From: Dehalococcoidales bacterium
GTDB taxonomy: Bacteria; Chloroflexota; Dehalococcoidia; Dehalococcoidales; UBA5760
Assembly: GCA_028710655.1 (NCBI GenBank)
Contig: JAQTTS010000005.1
Span: 1-22,860, forward strand
Direction: 5' to 3'
Length of the DNA stretch: 22,860 nucleotides
This document shows, piece by piece, positions 14,474-21,614 of this stretch. How positions within the stretch are numbered: the first letter of the stretch is position 1; every line of letters starts with the position of its first letter. The translations under genes were made by a program, and so were the position numbers. The notes beneath the pieces were generated by a model, which was not told where the DNA came from, ran no database searches, and was given only the letters and a program-made list of their open reading frames with translations.

Positions 14474-14962
14474 CTATTTCCTCCCTTGCGAATAAGCAGC
14501 AAAATCCATACCTGTCTTGGTTATATCTTTTTCAGTGAAATACGAACCAGACTTGCTCTGTAGCACCCTTTTTCCGCTTACCCGTACCACCTTATATCCT
14601 TTGGCTAACAGCTTCGTGATATGGTTAAGCCTGCTATCCACGACACCGTTAAGTCGTATACTAGTTCGTAGTATCTTGATTACACGGCTTCTGGTTGGCT
14701 CGTTATACCTGTCTGCAAACCCTTTCGTATCATCATGCTTGGCTTTAACACGAGCCTGTTCCTGTGCATAAGCCACTCTCTCAGCACCTCGCTTGTCATC
14801 CTGTGCATCAAGTTTCTTGTTGTGCTGCGCTTGCCAATCAGCGTCTGCCCTGCTCCGGTGAATAGTTGTCCCAAAACCGTACCCTGTAGGGTCTCTACGA
14901 CTCGGTACGAGCCAAGCGGTACTACCGTTCACAACTTTCTTCTTAACTGTGTACTTTGCCAT
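14474..14962 (-). CDS. 162-residue basic protein of unknown function
   Basis: A lysine/arginine-rich protein with no recognised family. The N-terminus (MAKYTVKKKVVNGSTAWLVP) forms strands, the middle (about 45-85) is a charged helix (ERVAYAQEQARVKAKHDD), and the C-terminal part has a helix and strand (HITKLLAKGYKVVRVSGKRV) like the small proteins around it. AAGGA lies 8 bases before the ATG. It may be a longer member that carries the array module at its end. Confidence 0.65.
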   Translation of the reverse strand: MAKYTVKKKVVNGSTAWLVPSRRDPTGYGFGTTIHRSRADADWQAQHNKKLDAQDDKRGAERVAYAQEQARVKAKHDDTKGFADRYNEPTRSRVIKILRTSIRLNGVVDSRLNHITKLLAKGYKVVRVSGKRVLQSKSGSYFTEKDITKTGMDFAAYSQGRK

Positions 14963-14979
14963 CGTCTATTTCCTTCTGA

Positions 14980-15186
14980 CTAGCTATTCCGTTGCATGAA
15001 CGCCCAGAAATAACGGGCGGTTGAACCGTTGGCGCTCTTAGGTTTGCGGTACCCGTATACCTTGGCAATGCCAAGTACCTTGTCTACCTCTGACGAGGAC
15101 AACACGAAGTAGTCATTACGCAGATTTAGACCGGCTTTGCCAGCCAGTTCTACAGCTGTGTTGATTGATATCTTACGTCTTGCCAT
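14980..15186 (-). CDS. hypothetical small basic protein
   Basis: A 68-residue protein starting MARRKISINTAVELAGKAGL. It begins with a possible helix-turn-helix-like pattern (TAVELAGKAGLNLRNDYFVL) and ends ARYFWAFMQRNS. The start at 15186 is preferred over 15222 because a GGGGGG lies 9 bases upstream. No domain is assigned. Confidence 0.6.
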   Translation of the reverse strand: MARRKISINTAVELAGKAGLNLRNDYFVLSSSEVDKVLGIAKVYGYRKPKSANGSTARYFWAFMQRNS

Positions 15187-15235
15187 TGTTATCTGCCCCC
15201 CTACTTCACCGATATAATCCACTTATTGATTCTGG

Positions 15236-15694
15236 CTATCGCATTAGGAAGTCAAAGTAAGTCTCCTCGGCGGGGTTAGCCTGGTGCTGGTAGTACCCGC
15301 ACAGGAACTCGTCAATACCATCACCAGCGATGATAGAGTCCGTGTTATTTGCAATAATGGAGTAGAAAGCAACCACAAGGTCATCTCCTGTTAACCCCGG
15401 ACGGACAAACCAGTGGCTCTCCGCGATATCGGTATGGAGCAACGCTTTGAAGAGCGATAATGCCTGATGAGAGTATTCAATATCGGGATGGTCGTCTGAA
15501 CAGGTGATGGTGAATGTCTTGACCTTGCGTCCTAACTTGAGCATGTAGGCAAGGAGTAGGCAACTATCAACACCCCCGGAAAACGACAGGCAGTTGCAAT
15601 CGGTGTCGGACAAGGAAGAGACGATAGCGTGTTCTATCCGGTTCAGGGGTACCGGCTGTCCTATGCTGTTCCAGTTGGTCGGTTGAACTATCAT
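15236..15694 (-). CDS. minimal asparagine-synthetase-like PP-loop ATPase
   Basis: A 152-residue protein with the core of the asparagine-synthetase C-terminal domain. The PP-loop is LSFSGGVDSCLLL (Ser39-Ser44), followed by KTFTITCSDD and the family hallmark AGDGIDEFLCGYY (Asp125, Asp128, Glu129). Such domains adenylate a carboxylate or similar group with ATP and then transfer nitrogen or sulfur. The glutaminase domain of AsnB is absent, and the chain stops (YFDFLMR) where AsnB-type proteins go on with helices, so it is either a natural miniature or C-terminally truncated. Its ATG overlaps the HNH stop (ATGA), so the two are co-translated. Possible roles are amidation of a small molecule, a sugar acid or a nucleobase. 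Confidence 0.8.
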   Translation of the reverse strand: MIVQPTNWNSIGQPVPLNRIEHAIVSSLSDTDCNCLSFSGGVDSCLLLAYMLKLGRKVKTFTITCSDDHPDIEYSHQALSLFKALLHTDIAESHWFVRPGLTGDDLVVAFYSIIANNTDSIIAGDGIDEFLCGYYQHQANPAEETYFDFLMR

Positions 15695-16359
15695 TGATGC
15701 ACCTCGCTCAATATCTCCTCAGCATGGTTCAACGTGATACCCAGTTCGCCAAGAAAACGGGAAAGACTATGCAAACTACTACCGTAGTAACTCTGTTTGC
15801 CCCAAGCATAGGACAGAAAGAATGACATCGGTTTATTAGCGACTTCAGCGATACCACGAACTTGTAGCATATTCATCACCGATTCGTGGCCTGCGTCTTC
15901 CGTCATCATGATAATCTTTCTAGCCCGCTCGACGAACGCTGGATATTCTGGAATGTGTTCCAGCCTGCCCATCACCACGTACCGGACACCAGTTCTAGAA
16001 CGCTTGAACCTATCGGGCGGTGATACCCTACTGACTACCGAACGAGACAACACTTCATCACCATTACGCACCTCATGATTATTGTGGCGCTTAACCCAAT
16101 TACAGTTAGCACACAGAACCTGCAATTTCTCTTTAGCCTCGTCCAAGTGATGGTAATAATAGCTCACCAACCCAGTTGACTTCATACGTCTACGGTCGGC
16201 AGCCCCATCTCCGTTAATGTGATCCAGTTGCAAACAACGGATATCCGTAATATCACAACCACCATCATGCCAACAGTTATCTCCTCGGCAAGAGCACTTA
16301 CCACCTAGTGCTTCTATAATCGTCAACCTTTGGTGGTTAACTACTTTGGGTACTGGCAT
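15691..16359 (-). CDS. HNH endonuclease-like protein
   Basis: A 222-residue protein whose first 100 residues form an HNH/zinc-binding nuclease domain: cysteines at 22, 24 and 29, then CLQLDHINGDG with His47, and QVLCANCNWVKRHNNHE with the Cys83/Cys86 pair, Asn87 and His92. This is the common phage HNH layout (LDHINGD... LCxNCNxxK). The C-terminal 120 residues have no recognised motif and contain ESVMNMLQVRGIAEVANKP, possibly a DNA-recognition helix. It may be a homing, packaging-associated or restriction-type nickase. It is the first gene downstream of the AT-rich promoter region and is coupled to the PP-loop gene. Confidence 0.85.
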   Translation of the reverse strand: MPVPKVVNHQRLTIIEALGGKCSCRGDNCWHDGGCDITDIRCLQLDHINGDGAADRRRMKSTGLVSYYYHHLDEAKEKLQVLCANCNWVKRHNNHEVRNGDEVLSRSVVSRVSPPDRFKRSRTGVRYVVMGRLEHIPEYPAFVERARKIIMMTEDAGHESVMNMLQVRGIAEVANKPMSFFLSYAWGKQSYYGSSLHSLSRFLGELGITLNHAEEILSEVHQ

Positions 16360-16377
16360 CTAACGCACCCCTTTATT

Positions 16378-16406
16378 ATTATATATATCTTTAACATTCT
16401 ACTTAA
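16378..16406 (-). promoter_or_regulatory. candidate promoter for the HNH-led operon
   Basis: On the minus strand a perfect TATAAT (16378-16383) lies in an AT-rich tract, 18 bases before the ATG at 16359. A TTAAGT at 16401-16406 sits 17 bases upstream as a weak -35 (3 of 6 matches). Four direct repeats begin at the very next base, as expected of activator or repressor sites. It would drive the genes from 16359 towards 11949. Confidence 0.55.
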
Positions 16407-16438
16407 GTAGCGTAGTAGCGTAGTAGCGTAGTAGCGTG
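16407..16438. repeat. four 8-bp direct repeats (GTAGCGTA), iteron- or operator-like
   Basis: GTAGCGTA is repeated head to tail four times, the last copy ending in G. The last copy (GTAGCGTG, 16431-16438) also has an exact inverted partner CACGCTAC at 16463-16470, with a nested AGGCT/AGCCT pair between them. The block sits in the 119-base gap between two minus-strand genes, directly upstream of a candidate promoter and an AT-rich tract. This may be a regulator-binding array or a small replication origin; sequence alone does not decide. Confidence 0.75.
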
Positions 16439-16478
16439 AATAGGCTCAAACCTAGCCTTGACCACGCTACAAAAACCA

Positions 16479-17132
16479 CTATTCATTTTCCGATTCCTCG
16501 GCATCCCTAAATGCCATGTCATTTCTTATCCTTCGATACACTTTTGCCCGAGATTTTGCGTGACCCATAACCTCATCAAAAAGCGGGTTAACCGTACTAG
16601 TGACCCACTTTGCATATAAGCTATTCCGGTTAGTGGATAATGCCTTCGCCAAACCCAACTGGTAGAAAATGGCAAAAGGCATACCGATAGCAGTAGCACA
16701 ATCTGCGATAATCCCATGGCACTCAAACGGGATAGAGATGTTGAACGGTCTACCACCGCGACCTATCTCCTTGGTGCGAAACGTCTCATCCATACGTTCG
16801 GCTAAATCAGTATAATCCGTATTCTCGGTTATGTCCTTAAGCAGGTCATAGTATTCCTTGACCAGTTTAGTAAGAGTCGGGTCGGTCCCGCAGAACGAAG
16901 CCCACCACCAGCTTGCATCCCGGACCATCACGAACACAGAGGACTTACCATAGTGCTTGGCGAATGACTTATACCACTTGAGCAGACCGTCCACACAGAA
17001 ACGGATAGATGTCTCTTTGAAATCATGAGGCTTCAGCCCGTCGGATTTGGACGAACCTATCTTGAGAGCGTCCTCGAAACAGCGATGACACAGTGGCTCG
17101 TCCTGGAACGCCTTGGGGTTAATGTTTACCAC
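16479..17132 (-). CDS. 217-residue protein of unknown function
   Basis: A soluble, mostly helical unknown. It begins with a short Cys pair (CHRC, near residues 15-18) and contains YGKSSVFVMVRDASWWWASF and a conserved-looking stretch IPFECHGIIADCATAIGMPF. GTG at 17132 is used as start: AAGGAG lies 8 bases upstream, and the codon overlaps the zinc-ribbon stop by one base (TAGTG). It shares the promoter at 17299-17327 with that gene. No function is assigned; position beside the polymerase suggests replication or DNA handling. Confidence 0.7.
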   Translation of the reverse strand: MVNINPKAFQDEPLCHRCFEDALKIGSSKSDGLKPHDFKETSIRFCVDGLLKWYKSFAKHYGKSSVFVMVRDASWWWASFCGTDPTLTKLVKEYYDLLKDITENTDYTDLAERMDETFRTKEIGRGGRPFNISIPFECHGIIADCATAIGMPFAIFYQLGLAKALSTNRNSLYAKWVTSTVNPLFDEVMGHAKSRAKVYRRIRNDMAFRDAEESENE

Positions 17133-17290
17133 TACTGGTGCTCCTTATCGTCCAGCGGGTTCACGGTGAACCGATGACAGGACTTGCACAGGTAACGCTG
17201 ACGTTCGTAGCCAGCCCAGCCGCGACTCTTGCCGGCCTTGACCAGTGGCTTTCTGGAGCGACAATGAGGACAGTACTTAATAGAGGCCAT
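17132..17290 (-). CDS. zinc-ribbon protein, 52 residues, apparently leaderless mRNA
   Basis: Translation from ATG 17290 gives CPHC at residues 7-10 and CKSC at 35-38, separated by a basic stretch and followed by HRFTVNP. Two CxxC pairs with this spacing make a zinc ribbon, like the N-terminal finger of IS1-type InsA proteins (YxCKxCxxxFT). No ribosome-binding site precedes the ATG; instead a strong promoter places the RNA start within about 2 bases of it, so the message is probably leaderless. Likely a DNA-binding regulator or replication accessory. It overlaps the start of the 217-residue gene by one base. Confidence 0.75.
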   Translation of the reverse strand: MASIKYCPHCRSRKPLVKAGKSRGWAGYERQRYLCKSCHRFTVNPLDDKEHQ

Positions 17291-17298
17291 AATATACA

Positions 17299-17327
17299 AG
17301 TATATACCACTGTTTATGGTTTGTCAA
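17299..17327 (-). promoter_or_regulatory. sigma-70-type promoter for the zinc-ribbon operon
   Basis: On the minus strand TTGACA (17322-17327), a 17-base spacer and TATACT (17299-17304) are followed by only 8 bases before ATG 17290. The predicted start falls 1-2 bases before the start codon. It begins 15 bases after the polymerase stop. Confidence 0.8.
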
Positions 17328-17341
17328 CACCCCATGCTCCC

Positions 17342-18874
17342 CTACATCTCCGTAGTGTTCGACAAGAACCTACTGCTGACCAACTCCCGAGCCGTCTTGG
17401 GCAACCCCTCGAACACCCTGGTCTGGTTCACCCACAACCTGCGCAGGTCAATCAGGTCGCTTTTGTTCACACCCAGCCTGGAAGCACTGGGTCGGGCATA
17501 ACACTCGGCCATCAACTCGGCGTACCCGACCCGCTTGAAGTTACGGCTCGGTGTTATGACCGCCCCCGGAGACAGCACAACCGCCGACTCACTGCCGGAA
17601 CAGCGCCACTTGCCCATCGGCGCCTGATTGGGGAGAGGGATGTACCTGGTAGCCTTCACGCCGTCCACGCCGATGAACACCAGCTCCGGCCTAGATATCC
17701 CATGCTGCGTGATGAAGTCGAACACCTGGAGACGGGTACGGGTAGTGCAGATTGAGTGATAGATAGGGTTGTACAACTCACCATACCCGGTGACGTTGCC
17801 GCCGGCGTCCTTGCGTGTCTCCAGCATCTTGCCGATAAGCCCGTTCATGATGCGCTTGGATATGTAGGACGTAAGCTCCGACTGTGACCGAGAAGCATAG
17901 AGTCCGGCCATGAGCTTCTGTAAAGGGAAGCTGATACGGACACCGTTGTACGGCTTTACGAACCAGCCATGCTTGAGATTGAAGTCACCCATGCCATGCC
18001 GGTATAGGGTACGGACTTCATCCAGCAGGCAGGGATAGTCATATGCTGTACCGACGAAGTTGACCGGAGTACCGTCCCCACGGTCGGTGATGAACGGGGA
18101 GCAGTAGGCGAGAGGATGGTCAGGGTAAACAGTGAAGTCACCCACCAGAAAGCCGTAGTAGGCTGTGCTATCCATGGTAGTTGACCTGTGGAACTCACAA
18201 TCACGCAGGTCGATGAGCTGCGATGCGTGATACGGGTAGGCACTGGATATGTCGTAGGAGTACAGCTCGCCCTGCTCCCAGCGTCCTACCTGATAATTGG
18301 ATACCCACTCCCTGGGAGTACACTGTAGAGCCAGCTCGTAGGCATCCAGGTGCGGTTCCGGGGCGTCAAAGACAGTAGGGATAGTGGTATCATACTGCCG
18401 GAGGACAGCAGACGCCCCGGCAACCGCTACAGGGCTTGCCAGAGTGGTTGGAGATGTTATCCCCAACCCCTCCAGGGCGGAACTCAGTGAGTCGGCCTTT
18501 TCCTGGATACCGGATATGGACTCCGGCTCGGGTTCGCCCGGGAAATACTGGGAGAGGTCGTAGAACGAACACTCCGAGCCATTCTTGTTGATTGAAAATA
18601 CCTTGGAAGGGATATAGAACAGGCGGTACGCCCCATGGCGGACCCGCTTGTCACGGATCAGGGACTGACGGGCGCTATCGGGGATGTGGGACAGGATGAG
18701 GGCTACAAAGCCGTCCAGGTCCCATGCTACCTTGATGCATGTGGCGCAGGTAGTGGTGTGCGAGAACAGCAGCCAGCTGAGGAGGTCTCCGCCGTCGGTT
18801 GTGGTACAGGCGGGCGATACGGAGTTACAGAAGCTGGTACTGGATATTGCTTTATAGGCGATTATAGGGGTCAT
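17342..18874 (-). CDS. divergent family-B-like DNA polymerase
   Basis: A 510-residue protein resembling phage family B DNA polymerases. Motif A is YSYDISSAYPY (residues 206-215; the family has DxxSLYP), with a putative catalytic Asp208. Motif B is KRIMNGLIG (340-348; family KxxxNxxYG). Motif C appears as FIGVDGVKA (about 400-408) with a single Asp404 in place of the usual DTD. Between A and B the GFLVGDFTVY and YDYPCLLDEV segments are in the expected places. The first 180 residues (CIKVAWDLDGF, ECSFYDLSQYF) could be a degenerate exonuclease-like domain but lack a clear DxE. ATG 18874 overlaps the methyltransferase stop (ATGA); GTG 18883 is a worse alternative. Confidence 0.75.
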   Translation of the reverse strand: MTPIIAYKAISSTSFCNSVSPACTTTDGGDLLSWLLFSHTTTCATCIKVAWDLDGFVALILSHIPDSARQSLIRDKRVRHGAYRLFYIPSKVFSINKNGSECSFYDLSQYFPGEPEPESISGIQEKADSLSSALEGLGITSPTTLASPVAVAGASAVLRQYDTTIPTVFDAPEPHLDAYELALQCTPREWVSNYQVGRWEQGELYSYDISSAYPYHASQLIDLRDCEFHRSTTMDSTAYYGFLVGDFTVYPDHPLAYCSPFITDRGDGTPVNFVGTAYDYPCLLDEVRTLYRHGMGDFNLKHGWFVKPYNGVRISFPLQKLMAGLYASRSQSELTSYISKRIMNGLIGKMLETRKDAGGNVTGYGELYNPIYHSICTTRTRLQVFDFITQHGISRPELVFIGVDGVKATRYIPLPNQAPMGKWRCSGSESAVVLSPGAVITPSRNFKRVGYAELMAECYARPSASRLGVNKSDLIDLRRLWVNQTRVFEGLPKTARELVSSRFLSNTTEM

Positions 18875-19875
18875 CCGAAGCACCCCGCACCAATCATCTT
18901 GAGAACAACCTCACGGACAACGTCAGCCGTGACACCATTGCCCGTCATGCGGTAACGCTGTGTGTCTGACACCGGCTGGAGGACGAAGTCCTGACCGTTG
19001 CGCCTTGACTTGGGGACATCAGCGGAACGGTAGAGGCCGAGTGCCGTATGGTAATCAGGCCACCCCTGCAGGCGTTCACACTCGACAGGCAACAGGCGCC
19101 TGAAGCGACGGTAACCAATCGGCAATAGTTGTGGCTTCCCGTTCTCATCTCTGGGTCTCGCTCCAGTGAGACGGAGGTAACCATCTTGGTCGAGGGACAT
19201 GGCAGAATCGGGCAATGGCACAGCAACAGCACACGAATGACCAGAGTCCAAGTTGCTGGTAGCGTCAGCCAGCTTCACACGACTATCCCGGCGGTTACTC
19301 TTAGTATACGCCGTCTCTGCGACCAGCACGTTCGGAACCTTGTCCCTCACATTAGCACCGCCAGCCTGGAGGCAACCAGTCTCGTCGTACTTGACCGTCA
19401 CTGTCTGACCAGATGTCTTATGCACCACAATCGGATTCCTATGACTAATACCCGACTGATGCCCGTCATCCCCTTTAGTGCAACTCATCAGAGTAGGAGC
19501 GACATCACTACAGATTCGGTTGTCGGAGAAACCGCCACCACCAACCCTACCAACATAAGGCAGATGACCACCACCCGCTGGGGTTGATATTGTCGGTGTC
19601 GCTTCATCATAGAAGCAAATGTCACCCTTGAAAGCTGTATGCGCCACCATCGTCCGCTGACCTTTATCTAGCCACCCTTTCCAGTAGTTTGAATCAATGC
19701 AGTTGGCGACTGAATCCTGTCCAAGTGTTTCTGGATATACTCCATCATCCTCTCGGAGAGGAAATACTTGGCATCCACATTCTCCTCCAAGATGTCCGAT
19801 AACAAATACCCTCTCTCTATTCTGGGGGACCCAGCACGTCGAATTAAGGGCTTTCCGGCGTTTGATGTGTAACGT
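18871..19875 (-). pseudogene. C-terminal part of a C5 cytosine DNA methyltransferase, 5'-truncated
   Basis: The frame is open from 19875, just after a stop at 19876-19878, to 18871. It starts in the middle of a phage-type m5C methyltransferase: LNSTCWVPQNRERVFVIGHL is motif VIII (QxRxR), a long target-recognition region follows, then RRLLPVECERLQGWP (motif IX) and DTQRYRMTGNGVTADVV (motif X). The S-adenosylmethionine site (FxGxGG), the catalytic PCQ loop and ENV are missing, and are not found on the far side of the transposase gene either, so this copy cannot be active alone. An ATG at 19650 begins a shorter open frame, but it is inside the domain. The neighbouring transposase stop is 10 bases away. 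Confidence 0.85.
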
Positions 19876-19885
19876 TCATTCAAAA

Positions 19886-21166
19886 CTATACCTCCCCTAA
19901 ATTCTCGTAGAGTGTGGAAAACTTGACTCCATAGTTCTTAATTTCTCCCAGCGTTATGAATGGCGGTCGTTCCTCCAATGAGCGGTCAAAAACAGGGCGG
20001 TGAAAGGTTGGTAGATTGGAGTAAAGCAACTTTGCCCGTATCGCCTTGAACGAGTAACCCCTGCCAGTATGATTGGTTAGCTTCACAAGCCCTGCTATCG
20101 CCTCGGTGTAGGCGTTGGTGACTGGATGCTCCCACCATGAGAAAATCTCGCCCTTCCAGTTACCCACAGCCGTTGTCAAAGGCTTGTAGGCGGGCTGTAG
20201 CTCGGTCGGGATGTTCGCCTTGAGGGTTTCATACCGCTCTATGGCTTCCTGCCTGTCCTTGACCATCCAGAGGTCACAGAAGTCCTCTTTGAACTGGTAC
20301 GCCTTGCCAAGCATAGGGAACTGCCCCAACCACAGGTCAAGTATGAACTGGTCTTGTTCGTCAAGGTCGCTCCGGCGATGGAACAGAATATAGCGGTCTC
20401 GCTTCAGTGTCCGGCTTTGACGTGCGGTAAGGTGTGCCCTGGTATCCTTTCGTATCGTGTCCATGCCCTGAATGGCTAACCGGATAACGTGAAAGCGGTC
20501 TATGACGACTGTGGCTTGCGGTAGAACATCCCTTACAGCGTCTCGGTAGGGTTGCCACATGTCCATAGTCACCAGCTCGATGTACTGGCGGTCGGGCATC
20601 CGGTACAGGTAGCGGCTAACCACGTCTTTTGTTCTGGTTGCCAGCATATCAATGACAGTCCGTTGCTCCACGTTGGTCAGAATACATCTGGCTTTTCTTA
20701 CAAGGTGGACTTCATCAATGCCAAGCCAACGGGGTGTCTCGAAGTGGACTTCGCTTTCTAATCGGGCTACCTCAAGGGCGAATAGACGCCGGATAGTCCG
20801 CTCATGTATTCCGGTATCATCGGCTACACCCACGAAGGTGCGCTTCATAGATTCCTTGCCGATGTAGGCTAACAGCCTCTTAGTTGACGAGTGGTGGTCA
20901 GCCATATCCGGTAGTGGTTGAAAACTGGTCTTTTTGCAGGCTCGGCAGTGGTATCTTTGGCGATGCACGATTAGACCAACACGCTTATTGTGAACGGGTA
21001 AGTCCATGAATCGTTGCCTCTTGACTCCATGCCGGTATAGCTGCCCGATAACCCCGCATCGGATACAGGCTTGAGGCTCCGGCGTGTACTTGGCATGAAT
21101 GGCGTAATCGTACTCACTCTCTTTAAGTTCAATGACTTCCCAGTCGGGCAAGTTCAAGATGTTCAT
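19886..21166 (-). mobile_element. ISL3-family-type DDE transposase gene
   Basis: A full-length 426-residue transposase of ISL3 type. It has an N-terminal zinc ribbon (Cys34, Cys37, Cys74, Cys77), a helix-turn-helix (TGIHERTIRRLF), then the DDE core: RWLGIDEVHL (Asp151), VTMDMWQPYRDAV (Asp202), VVIDRFHVIRL, and ending with NAYTEAIAGLVK (Glu355) and TGRGYSFKAIRAKLL. All catalytic residues are present, so it may be active. AAGGGG lies 4 bases before ATG 21166. I could not find convincing terminal inverted repeats or an 8-bp target duplication by eye, so only the gene is delimited. It lies against a truncated methyltransferase. Confidence 0.9.
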
Positions 21167-21312
21167 TTATCCCCTTTTATACAGACTGTACGCCCCGTAC
21201 AATTCGGCTCTGCGATTCTCCCAGGACACAGCCCGCAAGGTGATTTATGCCTCTTTTCTATCAGGCACGTAAAGCAGACACACTTTAGCTCTTTACAGGT
21301 TTTCAATAGCAC
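21163..21312 (-). CDS. cysteine-rich small protein upstream of the transposase
   Basis: From GTG 21312 a 49-residue frame carries eight cysteines (KCVCFTC, SPCGLCPG, PNCTG, TVCIKGDK) and ends with a TGA overlapping the transposase ATG (ATGA). The cysteine spacing suggests zinc or iron-sulfur binding, and it is reminiscent in composition of the Cys-rich gene at 22311-22508. It overlaps the end of the membrane-protein frame by 20 bases and has only a weak ribosome-binding site, so its reality is uncertain. If real it may be the element's original gene, or part of the insertion unit. Confidence 0.45.
   Translation of the reverse strand: MLLKTCKELKCVCFTCLIEKRHKSPCGLCPGRIAEPNCTGRTVCIKGDK
21187..21201. 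promoter_or_regulatory. palindrome upstream of the transposase (TGTACG-CCC-CGTACA)
   Basis: A perfect 6-bp inverted repeat with a 3-base centre lies 21 bases before the transposase ATG, near a TATAAA at 21173-21178 on the minus strand. It is the right size and place for a dimeric repressor operator or a small hairpin in the message. It also falls inside the cysteine-rich frame, so it may be coincidental. Confidence 0.35.
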
Positions 21313-21610
21313 CCACTTCCAGCAAATACAAGCTTTCTACTGCCAGCACATACGCACCTAGCAAATACGCTCCCCCGCTTATTAGTCTTAAGGGTCGGGG
21401 GGTAGGGGGTAACCCTCCCCCTGATACAACCAGCCTTAAAAACATGGTCAGCCCAAAGGCTATCCGGCTAACCATCAAGGCTAGACTGGTTTTCAGTGGT
21501 CTAACCGCCATAGCTAAAATGGTCTGGTATCGGTTTGACCATTCGTAGCTAACTGGTCTGGTTTCAACCACTCGTAACCACCCTGTATTCGTATCTATTT
21601 TACCCCGCAT
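21293..21610 (-). CDS. putative membrane protein, 105 residues
   Basis: The frame from ATG 21610, with AAGGGG 7 bases upstream and 4 bases after the previous stop, encodes a basic N-terminus and two hydrophobic segments (about 47-68, SLALMVSRIAFGLTMFLRLV; and 78-100, LISGGAYLLGAYVLAVESLY). Two helices separated by a short loop would fit a holin-like phage protein, but no holin family is recognised. The DNA contains tandem repeats and hairpins (21511-21574) and a G-rich tract, so the region may instead be mainly non-coding or repetitive. Moderate support only. Confidence 0.5.
   Translation of the reverse strand: MRGKIDTNTGWLRVVETRPVSYEWSNRYQTILAMAVRPLKTSLALMVSRIAFGLTMFLRLVVSGGGLPPTPRPLRLISGGAYLLGAYVLAVESLYLLEVGAIENL
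21511..21574. repeat. imperfect tandem repeat, two units
   Basis: Two adjacent units share TAGCTAA, TGGTCTGGT and ACCA-TCG: 21511-21545 (35 bases) and 21546-21574 (29 bases). Each can also fold: AATGGTC/GACCATT in the first and TGGTT/AACCA in the second. A more degenerate third unit may precede them near 21483-21510. Length difference is not a multiple of three, which argues against strong coding constraint here. Confidence 0.6.
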
Positions 21611-21614
21611 GGGG

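Noticed and set aside
15236..15694. QueC (queuosine) assignment for the PP-loop protein
   Set aside because: The GDGIDEFLCGYY motif is of asparagine-synthetase type, and the zinc-binding cysteines of QueC are absent.
16407..16438. CRISPR-like array
   Set aside because: The units are 8 bases with no spacers, so this is a simple direct-repeat block.
17138..17755. 205-residue plus-strand ORF
   Set aside because: Antisense to the polymerase and zinc-ribbon genes, with no ribosome-binding site and no recognisable motif.
19668..19883. 71-residue minus-strand ORF between methyltransferase and transposase
   Set aside because: Another frame over the same bases continues the methyltransferase upstream through motif VIII (VPQNRERVF), so this ORF is a shadow.
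19840..21320. Terminal inverted repeats and target duplication of an ISL3 element
   Set aside because: A shared GTTCATT at 19874-19880 and at the transposase start is direct, short and coincides with ATGAAC; no matching inverted ends were found by eye.
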